Below, one piece after another: positions 42,602 to 51,094 of a DNA stretch of 64,000 nt. Under the pieces are notes generated by a model that searched no databases, was not told where the DNA came from, and saw nothing but the letters and a program-made list of their open reading frames with translations. Location of the stretch: assembly GCF_020511155.1 (NCBI RefSeq), contig NZ_CP041216.1, forward strand, positions 3,100,001-3,164,000, read 5' to 3'. The position numbers and the translations under genes were made by a program. This DNA is from Shewanella glacialimarina. Its GTDB lineage: Bacteria > Pseudomonadota > Gammaproteobacteria > Enterobacterales > Shewanellaceae. Numbering within the stretch: the stretch's first letter is position 1; the number at the start of each line of letters is the position of its first letter.

Positions 42602-43306
42602 ATGAAAAATGAAAATGATGTTTCTTTTCCGACGATGGGAAAGGAAACCTTTGCAGATAGATTAGAAATGGCGATAGGAACTACAAGCGTACGCGCGTTC
42701 GCATCCGCTATTGATTTATCTGAAGGGGCTTTACGCAAGTATTTAAGAGGACAATCACTACCTCAAATTGATAAAGCACTTCTTATGGCTCGACAGGCAA
42801 ATGTTTCTTTAGACTGGCTAATTTCTGGTGAAGGTCACTCTCAGACGGGTAATGAAGTTACTGAGATTGTGAATAATGAATTTAATGAAGAGTACTCATT
42901 AATACCTGGTTACCATATATCGGTTAGCACTGGTCATGGCAGGATAACTGATAGTGAACCAGTTAAGCGCCATCTGGCTTTCAGACGTAAGTGGTTAAAA
43001 TTTAGAGGGTTTGAAGCTGAAAAGCTTGCTGTGGTATTTGCTTCTGGTGATTCCATGGAGCCGACGATCCATAACAACAACACGCTATTAGTGAATACGT
43101 CTGATACCAAGCTAACGGATGGTAGTATCTTTGTTTTACGATTTGGCGATGAACTATATGCCAAGCGTTTACAGAAGAGATTTGATGGTGATGTGTTGTT
43201 AATAAGTGACAATAAAGAGTATGAAGATCAAATTGTGAAAGCTGATGAAATAGACAAGCTTCACATCATTGGTAAAGTAGTCTGGATTGGTAAAGATCTT
43301 TACTAA
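42602..43306 (+). CDS. Phage repressor with HTH and S24 peptidase domain
   Basis: A 234-residue repressor that keeps the prophage silent. Seen: an N-terminal HTH (FASAIDLSEGALRKYLRGQS, about 34-53), linker, and a C-terminal LexA-like S24 domain with FASGDSMEPTIHNNN (nucleophile Ser) and YAKRLQKRFDGDVLLISDN (general-base Lys). Such proteins cut themselves when RecA is activated, so induction by DNA damage is likely, in contrast to the Mu repressor, which lacks this domain. It is the only early gene on the plus strand. Confidence 0.93.
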   Translation: MKNENDVSFPTMGKETFADRLEMAIGTTSVRAFASAIDLSEGALRKYLRGQSLPQIDKALLMARQANVSLDWLISGEGHSQTGNEVTEIVNNEFNEEYSLIPGYHISVSTGHGRITDSEPVKRHLAFRRKWLKFRGFEAEKLAVVFASGDSMEPTIHNNNTLLVNTSDTKLTDGSIFVLRFGDELYAKRLQKRFDGDVLLISDNKEYEDQIVKADEIDKLHIIGKVVWIGKDLY

Positions 43307-43325
43307 ACAACGGTGGGTTGCTTTG

Positions 43326-43514
43326 TCTCAAACCCACCGAGCTATTTCCTTTTATTTGAGATTAATCTCAAACCTTACGAATAATCAATTACGCACCAGT
43401 CAAAATGGCAATCAGCCACAAAGCTTAGTCCTCAGTGGATTTCCCACCTAGTTTAATTAATTCCCGTTTGATTTCACTTTAATGCTTAATTCTCATACCT
43501 AGTGACTGGTTACA
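43326..43514. other. Phage left end with transposase-binding repeats
   Basis: Read into the phage from 43514 the end begins TGTAACCAGTCACTAGGTAT then GAGAA, matching the other end at 18 or so of 25 positions. TCTCAAACC (inverse of GGTTTGAGA) occurs at 43326-43334 and 43366-43374, the latter in an 18-bp palindrome TTTGAGATTAATCTCAAA (43355-43372). The layout (one terminal, two internal sites) resembles the three sites of Mu attL. No gene lies in 43307-43514. Confidence 0.75.
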
Positions 43515-43519
43515 TGATT
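43515..43519. repeat. 5-bp target duplication, right copy (TGATT)
   Basis: TGATT follows the terminal TGGTTACA of the phage and is identical to 5923-5927. Confidence 0.92.
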
Positions 43520-46420
43520 GGATATTGAGCCAGCACTGGTTGAAGTAATCCACTCAAACAGTAAATAATCGCCATCACAAATAGGCTGTTTACCTCCATT
43601 CATTGAGTTGCCCTTTGCGCGCGCGATGAAGTGTTTCTGAGAATTTAAGTTGCCATAGTGTGCTGGGACTTTAATGGTACGAACTTGTTCGGCTGAACTG
43701 GTTTTAAAATGTCCGCACGCAATTTTTAAATCTTCATAGAATGGAAGGTATATAACATTATCTTGGGGTGCATCATTTAGCATAGATAACGCACTGGTTG
43801 ATAAATGCAGCGAGTTTAAATCTGATGGTTTTAATATAATATCGAGTTTGGCATAGTAATCTTTTAAGTCAGCTAGCATTTGTTTATTAATCTGTTTTAG
43901 ATCGCTCTCTTCAAGCTTTTCCCATAGTACAGTGTCAAAGGACATTAAACTGAGTTCATTACACTGATAAAAGAACCGTTTCCGCTCAAATTTTTCAAAT
44001 GGATTACTGCCTATACTGCGTTTAATATAAGCATTATCAAATAAATTTTCATGGCGGTTAAGCGGATTATGCTCTTTTTCACTTCGACCATATTGATCTA
44101 ACATAGTCTGGTAAAAGCCGCTGTAATGTTGAACCATTTTATCAATATCGACTTCACCTTGCGGATTATGATGGTTAATCATGATCAGCATAAAGATGAT
44201 TTTGTATGAATAGGTATAATCTCGTTTTTCAATAAACTCTATAAAATCAGCTTTACGGGTATCTTTAGTACGAATAGGGATATTTTTATCTTGTCTAAGA
44301 TCATCAAGCTTTTGCTGGCTGAAATAATTTAAGGTTTTACTGCCAAAGGGGATCGTTTTACTTGCAATAAGTTCACCTTTTCTCATCCACGCTTTAACAG
44401 TACCCGTTGATATAAAGAGTTCTCGTGCAAGTTGCTCTTCATTGAGTAAATCACTAAATTCTTTTTCAAAGTTAAAGATATTAATTGGCTCAATTCTTCG
44501 CTCAGACTCCCACAAGCCATCTAGGATAATCAGATCATGCTGTAGGGTGCCATGGACATCTTTTACCACATCACCAAAGGGTTGATAAAATCCTAAATTA
44601 AACAATCCATGAATTGACCAAGGCTTAATCACAGCGCCATAACTATCAACAACGTCAATCACATATAATGCTTCTTTTCCTGGATGATTTCTTGTTCCCC
44701 GGCCTAACTGCTGGGTATACAGCACCTTTGACATAGTCGGCCTTGCCATGACCAATATACTGGTTTGTGGGGCATCCCAACCTTCATTCAGTAACTCGCA
44801 TGCACAAATTATTTGTACTTTCTCTTGCTGGTATAAAGCAAGGCCTGAGCGATCTTTACCGCTAACTGCCACTGCTGTTATGCCTGACTGATTCAACAAT
44901 GCAGCCATTCGTTGGGTATGTTTAATATCCACACAAAAGATAACGCCCTGCTGGGCACTAATTTTGTATTCGCTATGATGAGTAAAGAAATACTTCTTCA
45001 ACATATCAACAATGAGTTGATCCCTTGAAGGTAAGATGACTGTTTTTTGTAAGTCACTTTTAACAAATTCTTTGCCATTAAAACGCACTTTTGAAAAGTC
45101 GATATTTGACTCTAGTCGAAAAGCCCTTATCTGAGGAACTAGCTTTTGCTGAATAGCTTCCTCCAGTGTCATTTCAACTTCATACTGACCAAAAATATCA
45201 GCCAATTGACGCTGATCATATCGCTGATCCGTTGCCGTTAAGCCTAATAAGGTTTCTGGAGAGAAATAACTTAACACTTGCCTTAACCCATCTGCACCAG
45301 CTCGATGAGCTTCATCAACTACAATATAGTCAAAATAATCTTTAGCTAATTTACGATAATGCCGCAATACATAGGCGCTTGTTTGCACAACAATATCCAA
45401 TTGAGTATTTGATAATGCAAGACCAACGTTGATATTTGGTAGACGCTTTTGTATTCGCTCTATTAATTGCTGACGTAAATCTCGGGTAGGTACGATGGCA
45501 AGTACCTGTTTAGCTTTGGATTGCTGAAACTGTAATCTAAAGTCTTCGATAAAGACTTCGGTTTTCCCCGTTCCAGTTGGCAACACGACTAAAAAGCTGT
45601 TTTGACCGTTTTCACGTTTTAAAATGAGATTATCTACTGCATCTTGTTGATGTTGATATATCTCGAAATTGTATGCTCGTTGTGCCCTATAAAGCGGCGA
45701 CTTTTTGAAGCTATTTGCATCACCAAAATAATCTTTTATTTGGTCTTCAAATTTAAACTCGTCACTCATCCCCCTATCAGACCATCGATAAACCAAGTAA
45801 CCATCTTTAACTAATGAGTTCTGCTTAAACAGTTGTGAGCGGTATTTATTTTCAGTCACGAAAGCAGATAAAGGGTGATGATAAGTTTCACCATTGAGTT
45901 CAATAGCAATGGGATTAGTGGTGCGTTGGAGAATGTAGTCGACGTAACGTTTATGACCTAACCTATCAATATAGGGTGCTTCTGCTTGCAAGGCATGGAT
46001 AGATGCTGCACCATAAACTTGTTCAAATAACTCGGCAAACTTATATTCTGGTGGCGTTGGGTCAATATGATCCTCAGATCTATTCGCACCAAACTTTCTT
46101 AGTTCAATATCTTCAATTTCATCAAGTAGAAAGTCTTGCCAATCATTGAGTAATTGCAGCTTGTCAGATGCACAAAAACGATAAAGCCCCTGATATCGAT
46201 GCATGAGTTTGTTTTGATAACTTGTATAGCTTACATAATGAAATGACGTTGGTGATAAATCGTATAATGTGTGATCAACCAATACAGCAGGTTTATCTAA
46301 AGCAGAATATTGACTTCCTCCACCTGAATAAACATACAAACGACCAACATCAACCACATCTTTAAGTTGATACTGAAAACCAGCAGCTATGTTATCTATG
46401 TCATTTCCAGTGATAGCCAT
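43515..46420 (-). pseudogene. Nuclease-helicase-HTH-S24 fusion gene, 5' part (split by prophage)
   Basis: About 969 of an original near 1027 codons; with phage DNA the frame runs on four codons to a stop at 43499. Seen: an N-terminal region ending in a DUF559/Vsr-like nuclease (about 155-185; VDYILQRTTNPIAIELNG), an SF2 helicase with PTGTGKTE (about 280-287), DEAH (about 367) and QLGRGTRNHPGK, an excisionase-type HTH (EEQLARELFISTGTVKAWMR), a helical part, and the first half of an S24 peptidase with ARAKGNSMNGGKQP (Ser near 938). The matching Lys is in the fragment at 5745-5927. It forms an operon with a methyltransferase 4 nt upstream. A defence role is inferred; the truncated protein may keep nuclease-helicase parts. 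Confidence 0.9.
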
Positions 46421-46424
46421 GGTG

Positions 46425-47003
46425 TTACCGTTTTATCAAAATAGCATTAAGCCACTTATCATCTTGCCTATCGGGTCTGACATCCTGAGTTATCCATGTT
46501 TTGTTTATTGATAAATTAGAGTTAACAATAAACGAAGCTAATCTTTGTTCATTAGCATTGGTAAAGAAGCGACCGCCTCGATTTATATCATCATCACCAT
46601 ACTTAAATGAGCAATAGAAAATCCCCCCAACGGCTAAATATGAGGCTAAACGCTTAAAAGTATTGGCGATTAAAGGGCTAGGCACATGTAATAATGATGC
46701 ACATGCCCAAATGGCATCAAATTTCAGTTTAGTGTCAAAGCTATCAAAAGTGGCGAGTGAGACTTCAAGGCCTGTATATAATGTCGCTTTCTTAACTAGG
46801 GCTTCGCTAGCGTCAAATGCGGTGACCTTAAAACCCTGTTGAATGAAGTAAGCACTGTCACGACCGCTGCCACAACCTGCATCAAGGATATGTCCAGTTA
46901 ACGGAATGAGGGGAATAAACTCATTATAAAGGGCTGTCATATTCACATTAACAGTATCAGAATAAAAAGCATCAGAATGCTGGTTGTAGAAATCTATGGT
47001 CAT
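46425..47003 (-). CDS. Class I SAM-dependent methyltransferase
   Basis: A 192-residue methyltransferase when started at MTIDFYNQHSDAFYS (ATG 47003); the frame is open to 47057 but the usual family start is here. Seen: motif I HILDAGCGSGRDSAYFIQQG, acidic motif FDAIWACASLLHVP and a C-terminal strand region. It resembles the Tellurite resistance TehB / ubiquinone methylase type with small-molecule substrates, rather than sequence-specific DNA methylases, as no NPPY-type motif is present. It ends 4 nt before the helicase gene, so the two were one operon; its substrate is unknown. Confidence 0.85.
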   Translation of the reverse strand: MTIDFYNQHSDAFYSDTVNVNMTALYNEFIPLIPLTGHILDAGCGSGRDSAYFIQQGFKVTAFDASEALVKKATLYTGLEVSLATFDSFDTKLKFDAIWACASLLHVPSPLIANTFKRLASYLAVGGIFYCSFKYGDDDINRGGRFFTNANEQRLASFIVNSNLSINKTWITQDVRPDRQDDKWLNAILIKR

Positions 47004-47098
47004 ACTGAGTTTAGTTATTTTAGGCGCTAGACATAATTCCAAGATTAACATAACCAATTGAAAGGTATAGTAACTAATTCATATTACCGCAACAAAAA

Positions 47099-47121
47099 AA
47101 TACCTGCACTTGGCAGGTATT
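47099..47121 (-). terminator. Terminator after yjdM
   Basis: Stem AATACCTGC / GCAGGTATT with a 5-nt loop, followed by T-run on the minus strand, lies about 55 bp after the yjdM stop. Confidence 0.85.
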
Positions 47122-47174
47122 TTCGTAAGCTTAAAAAGAAGCAAGGCTAAAGTATTAACCCATACCTTATTTCA

Positions 47175-47522
47175 CTAGCTCTGCTTTTTAACAAATTTCG
47201 ATTTCAACATCATTTGGCCGTTGCCATCTACTTTACAATCGATGTCGTGGTCACCTGCGACAAAACGGTTAATAACCGCTTTTGTGCCGACTTTTAGTAC
47301 CAAAGAAGACCCTTTTACTTTTAGATCTTTGATTAAGGTGACTTTGTCACCTTCAGCAAGCAAGTTACCTACGGCATCGCTAAGAATGATAACGTCTGGG
47401 TCTACTACCACTTCATTTGGGTTCCACTCATTAGCGCATTCTGGGCAAATTAATAACGTGCCGTCTGAATAGGCGTATGGTGACTCACATTTGGGGCATG
47501 GTGGGATTGTATCGCTCATCAC
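47175..47522 (-). CDS. yjdM: YjdM/PhnA family zinc ribbon protein
   Basis: A 115-residue protein historically called PhnA. Seen: an N-terminal zinc ribbon with two CxxC pairs ([15 protein letters not shown] and [10 protein letters not shown]), then the PhnA domain with [20 protein letters not shown] and [14 protein letters not shown]. Despite the old name, it is not shown to work in phosphonate use, and no phosphonate genes are nearby. Its function is unknown. A perfect inverted repeat with the half-site of the neighbouring regulator lies upstream (47620-47651). Confidence 0.93.
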   Translation of the reverse strand: MMSDTIPPCPKCESPYAYSDGTLLICPECANEWNPNEVVVDPDVIILSDAVGNLLAEGDKVTLIKDLKVKGSSLVLKVGTKAVINRFVAGDHDIDCKVDGNGQMMLKSKFVKKQS

Positions 47523-47619
47523 TAATTCTCTTTAATTAACATACTGTAACAGCCAGAACTTTATATGCGATGCTGACTCAATAACGAGTCTATTGGGCTT
47601 TAAGCTGCATTCTGACCAA

Positions 47620-47651
47620 AATGATAATGGCATTATAATGAAATTATCATT
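47620..47651. promoter_or_regulatory. Inverted repeat upstream of yjdM
   Basis: AATGATAAT (47620-47628) and ATTATCATT (47643-47651) form a perfect 9-bp inverted repeat with a 14-bp spacer, between the regulator gene and yjdM. The half-site ATGATAAT also forms the palindrome in front of the regulator gene (47907-47925). Confidence 0.65.
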
Positions 47652-47693
47652 TACACTCAATCCAGCATCATCTTTTAAGACTGAAAATGATGG

Positions 47694-47900
47694 TTAGCTC
47701 TTCACTTTTGGGTTATTAGTCGGCTGTTGATCGCCATAGCTCACATCATGTTGTTCAAGATAACCGCGAATTAGCTGACGTACAACTTGCGATGGCGTTA
47801 GGTCTTGCGATGCGCACAGTTGTTCAAATGCCTGCTTTTTACTTGGATCGAGTAGCACAGTAAAGCGTGCCGTTTTATTTTCCATTAGGGTCACTCCCAT
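47694..47900 (-). CDS. Ribbon-helix-helix (CopG-type) regulator
   Basis: A 68-residue DNA-binding protein when started at MGVTLMENKTARF (ATG 47900); an internal ATG (47885) or a longer frame to 47954 are possible. Seen: a strand (TARFTVLLDP) and two helices (SKKQAFEQLCASQDLTPSQV and VRQLIRGYLEQH), the ribbon-helix-helix pattern. There is no toxin gene next to it, so it is not an evident antitoxin. Palindromes with a common half-site flank the gene on both sides, suggesting self-regulation and control of yjdM. Confidence 0.82.
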   Translation of the reverse strand: MGVTLMENKTARFTVLLDPSKKQAFEQLCASQDLTPSQVVRQLIRGYLEQHDVSYGDQQPTNNPKVKS

Positions 47901-47906
47901 TAAAAC

Positions 47907-47925
47907 ATTATCATTTGATGATAAT
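47907..47925. promoter_or_regulatory. Palindrome in front of the ribbon-helix-helix gene
   Basis: ATTATCAT - TTG - ATGATAAT is a perfect 8-bp inverted repeat lying 6 nt upstream of the preferred ATG. It is well placed for an autoregulatory operator. Confidence 0.7.
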
Positions 47926-48295
47926 ACCCTATATGCAATTATGCAGATACTCATTTACATAAAAGCACTTTCTTTTCGGTTCAACTACACTGATTTTTAT
48001 CTTCCGCAGGCCCATCATTCTAGCTGCCAATTGCAACTTGTATTACCACTCTTATGGCAGTAATTGGCAAACTAAAATATCAGGTTAGGATGTTGTTTTT
48101 AGTTAATACTAGGCTTGACCGAATCAGTTTTGCACCGCATATTACAAGTAACAAAATACTTACATTTGATTTTCTGGTTAGTCTATCCGTCAGATGTTCT
48201 ATTACTCGTATTAAGGATGGCATGTGTTGCGGTTTCATTCGATAATTTTTGACTAAGTGATGACACTAAATGATTGCCATAGGCGTCGCCAGTAA
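47926..48295. other. Intergenic region with no recognised gene
   Basis: A 370-bp gap between a leftward regulator and the rightward GGDEF/EAL gene. A 63-codon open frame at 48054-48245 has no ribosome binding site and no protein-like pattern. Promoters for both genes should lie here, but no strong hexamer pair stands out. Confidence 0.5.
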
Positions 48296-51094
48296 ATGAG
48301 TTTAATTGCCCATTATTTACATAAGTGGAAATTCAGAGTAGCCATATTAATTGGCTTATGTTTACTGTGGCCGATACAAAGCATCATCATTAGCGCCTTA
48401 CAGGCTGGGGCGCTTGAACCCTATCGTATTCAGTTGCCGGTCAATGTTGATAACACCACTCGTGATAAGTGGGGCATAAAGCATGATGCAATTATTGAAA
48501 AGATCTTTGTGAGTGGCAGCTTCAGCGACTGGCATATTGACGACACTTTCTATCAACTAACACAACAAAACCAGCAGTGGTACTTTGACTTACCGGTCTA
48601 CCCTGGGGATCTTGAATATAAATTAGTGCTTTTTATTCAAAATAAAGTCGAACCGGTGTGGATTTTAGACCCTAATAACCCTCAAACCAGTGTTAACCCC
48701 TGGGGTGGCGAAAATTCGCTTATACGGATAGCTGATTGGCCAAAAATCACTTTAATTAGCCAAATTCTTACCGCAGCGTTATTAGGTACATTTTTACTCT
48801 TTTGTATTCTCGAACCCTTTCTTTACTGGTTACTGCACCAAAAAATACCGTTTCATCGTAAATTAGTACTCAGCAATATTCTGATATTGGCCTGCGCGCA
48901 ACTATTATTTTTCAGTTATCAACTGCATCTAAATAGACAATTAATTAAACAAGGTTTAATCGATAGCGTGCACGCTATGCATCTGATTTTACATGGTGAG
49001 GGAGTGGATTTTGAACAACTGGACACACAAGCAAACAATATCAATAGGGGGTTAAGTCAGTTTTTTGTCCCTGCTACCACGCGCATTGATAAAACCCAAA
49101 GTAGTTTATTTCAAATTACCCTTTCCGATTTTGCAGTGTTGGATAAAAATGGCCAGTTAATTACCCTGCGCCATCGTGGGCAAAATGCACAAATCCAACA
49201 GTCTCGGGCTGAACAACTGGGTTTTAATAATAGCCGCGACTACTTCGTTGACGGTATGTGGCGTGACTTGCTGCCCAAAGCAATAGCTGAAGCGCAAAAT
49301 GGCCAGATAGTAATAATGTCACGACCGCAGAATATGAATGGGGTTGAAACATCGCGGACACGGACTGCTGAGTTGATACTTGGGTTTAGTCAGTTTGTGC
49401 AGCCGATTGTATATCGCGGCCAGTTAAAAGGCTTCTATGCGGGGTCTATTCAAGTAAAGCTTTACGGTGACGAACTGCTGAGAATGTTTCTATTTCAGTT
49501 ACTCTTGCTTGGCGGGGTAATTGTGTTATCGAGTTGGTTATTCACTCGTGTGGGTAAAATGGTCACTGAAGATATTTTAAAGTTAACCAAGTGGACTCAA
49601 AATATTGTCAAGGGTGATTTGTCACAGGTGTTAACCATCAATAGCCAGGATGAAATTCAGCAATTGTCTGAAAACTTCAATAACATGCGCCAGTCTTTAC
49701 AGGACAGCTTTACCCAAATAGCAGAGCAAAATAGTAAGTTATATCAAGAAGCATATTTTAATGGTTTAACGGCGCTACCTAATCGAAAAAAATTATATAG
49801 TGATCTTGCAGATCAATCTATTGGCGCTTTGCTGGTGATTAACATTAACGATTTTGGTGAGTTTAATGACTTTTATGGTGTCGATACCGGTGATGAGATT
49901 TTACTGGAGGTAGCCAATCGATTAGCCGCTAAAAATAGGCCGGTTACCTTATATAAAACTGGCCCTGATGAGTTTGTCGTAACATTAACAACTCAAATAT
50001 TAACCTCAGACACAGTATCAAATTTTGTATCAACCGAAAGTTCAAATAATCATCTACAATTGGCAAAACTTGGACAGCTTTTATTTGACGATGTTTGTCA
50101 AAAACCTCTGCTTATCAAAGATAGTGAATATTATATCTCCGTCAGTATTGGCGGAGCACTGTTATCGGTTAATCAGCAAGTATTAGCTAAAAATATACCT
50201 GGTTCAACCATAGCTAATTCAAGTTCAACAACGTCAGCAAACCAACTACATCGGCATGCTGATTTAGCAAGGCGCTTTGCTAAAAAACAACAGCTGACTT
50301 ATTGCTGTTTTAGCAGCGAAATGGCTAATTCAGCAGCATTTGAAGAAAACATGCGCCAAAGCAGAATGCTAGCTAAAGCAGCACAAGAGCAATGGGTAGT
50401 GCCCTATGTTCAACTTATTCAGCCTTTAATTGATGCGCCAATAAAGTTTGAGTGTTTGATGCGGCTCCAACTACCCGATGGGCAAATATTAGCGCCGCAC
50501 CAGTTTATGGCAGCAGCCAGACAATCACGTATTTATCCGCAGTTAATGCGCTGTATGCTGCAAAAGTCAATTGCACTGTTTAAAAATCAGCCCTATGAGT
50601 TTTCGGTTAACATCACGTTAGATGATATTGCCATTGCACAAAATTTGGAGGCTATTGTCAGTTTACTTAAAAGTGAACCGGACACCACGCAGCGGATAAC
50701 CTTTGAATTATTAGAAAGTGAAGAAATAACTAACTACGAGGCGGTGGAGCATTTTATTAAGTTAGTCAAACCGTTAGGCTGCAAAATTGCGATTGATGAT
50801 TTTGGCGCAGGTTATTCGAACTTTGTGCATTTGCTCAGTTTAGATATTGATATTATCAAAATAGATGGATCATTAATCCGCCATTTAGATAGCGACCCTA
50901 AAGCGCAGTTGTTGGTTGAAACCATAGCTATTTTCGCCCATAAAATGGGAAAAAAAACCGTCGCTGAGTTTGTCGAAAACGACGCTATTCTCAGCTTACT
51001 TAACCAGTATGAAATTGATTATGCCCAGGGATACTTACTGGGCGAACCTGCAGCATCCATAGCTCAAGCATTGGCGATTTATTCAGCTGAGTAG
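48296..51094 (+). CDS. GGDEF/EAL protein with glycogen-binding-like sensor domain
   Basis: A 932-residue membrane protein. Order: membrane segment (about 13-35); a beta-sandwich of about 85 residues with IFVSGSFSDWHID and WYFDLPVYPGDLEYKLVL, resembling CBM48/AMPK glycogen-binding modules; two membrane segments (about 152-175, 188-207); a sensor region; a membrane segment (about 397-417); HAMP; GGDEF domain (about 485-660); EAL domain (about 690-932). The GGDEF motif is GPDEF, probably not active as a cyclase. The EAL domain has ECLMRL in place of EALVR but keeps SVNITLDDI, ELLES, IDDFGAGYSN and KIDGSLI, so a phosphodiesterase is likely. A sugar-polymer signal is inferred. Its end overlaps the convergent kinase gene by 12 bp. 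Confidence 0.88.
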   Translation: MSLIAHYLHKWKFRVAILIGLCLLWPIQSIIISALQAGALEPYRIQLPVNVDNTTRDKWGIKHDAIIEKIFVSGSFSDWHIDDTFYQLTQQNQQWYFDLPVYPGDLEYKLVLFIQNKVEPVWILDPNNPQTSVNPWGGENSLIRIADWPKITLISQILTAALLGTFLLFCILEPFLYWLLHQKIPFHRKLVLSNILILACAQLLFFSYQLHLNRQLIKQGLIDSVHAMHLILHGEGVDFEQLDTQANNINRGLSQFFVPATTRIDKTQSSLFQITLSDFAVLDKNGQLITLRHRGQNAQIQQSRAEQLGFNNSRDYFVDGMWRDLLPKAIAEAQNGQIVIMSRPQNMNGVETSRTRTAELILGFSQFVQPIVYRGQLKGFYAGSIQVKLYGDELLRMFLFQLLLLGGVIVLSSWLFTRVGKMVTEDILKLTKWTQNIVKGDLSQVLTINSQDEIQQLSENFNNMRQSLQDSFTQIAEQNSKLYQEAYFNGLTALPNRKKLYSDLADQSIGALLVININDFGEFNDFYGVDTGDEILLEVANRLAAKNRPVTLYKTGPDEFVVTLTTQILTSDTVSNFVSTESSNNHLQLAKLGQLLFDDVCQKPLLIKDSEYYISVSIGGALLSVNQQVLAKNIPGSTIANSSSTTSANQLHRHADLARRFAKKQQLTYCCFSSEMANSAAFEENMRQSRMLAKAAQEQWVVPYVQLIQPLIDAPIKFECLMRLQLPDGQILAPHQFMAAARQSRIYPQLMRCMLQKSIALFKNQPYEFSVNITLDDIAIAQNLEAIVSLLKSEPDTTQRITFELLESEEITNYEAVEHFIKLVKPLGCKIAIDDFGAGYSNFVHLLSLDIDIIKIDGSLIRHLDSDPKAQLLVETIAIFAHKMGKKTVAEFVENDAILSLLNQYEIDYAQGYLLGEPAASIAQALAIYSAE

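Larger units (their letters stand above)
5928..43514. mobile_element. Complete Mu-like transposable prophage, 37,587 bp
   Basis: Seen: imperfect inverted termini starting 5'-TGTA at both ends, clustered GGTTTGAG-type repeats at both ends, and a TGATT duplication outside. Inside are repressor, MuA-type transposase, MuB-type ATPase, GemA, Mor-type activator, lysis genes, Mu-type terminase, portal and head genes, and a tail module, all but the repressor and one cargo gene on the minus strand. The genetic left end is on the right side of the window. Length equals that of phage Mu. There are no tail sheath, baseplate spike or invertible tail-fibre genes, so the particle is predicted to have a long non-contractile tail, as in B3- and D3112-like phages. 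No essential gene looks broken, so the prophage may be inducible. Confidence 0.95.

Noticed and set aside
48054..48245. A 63-codon plus-strand gene
   Set aside because: No ribosome binding site, no conserved pattern, and it lies in a gap expected to hold promoters.
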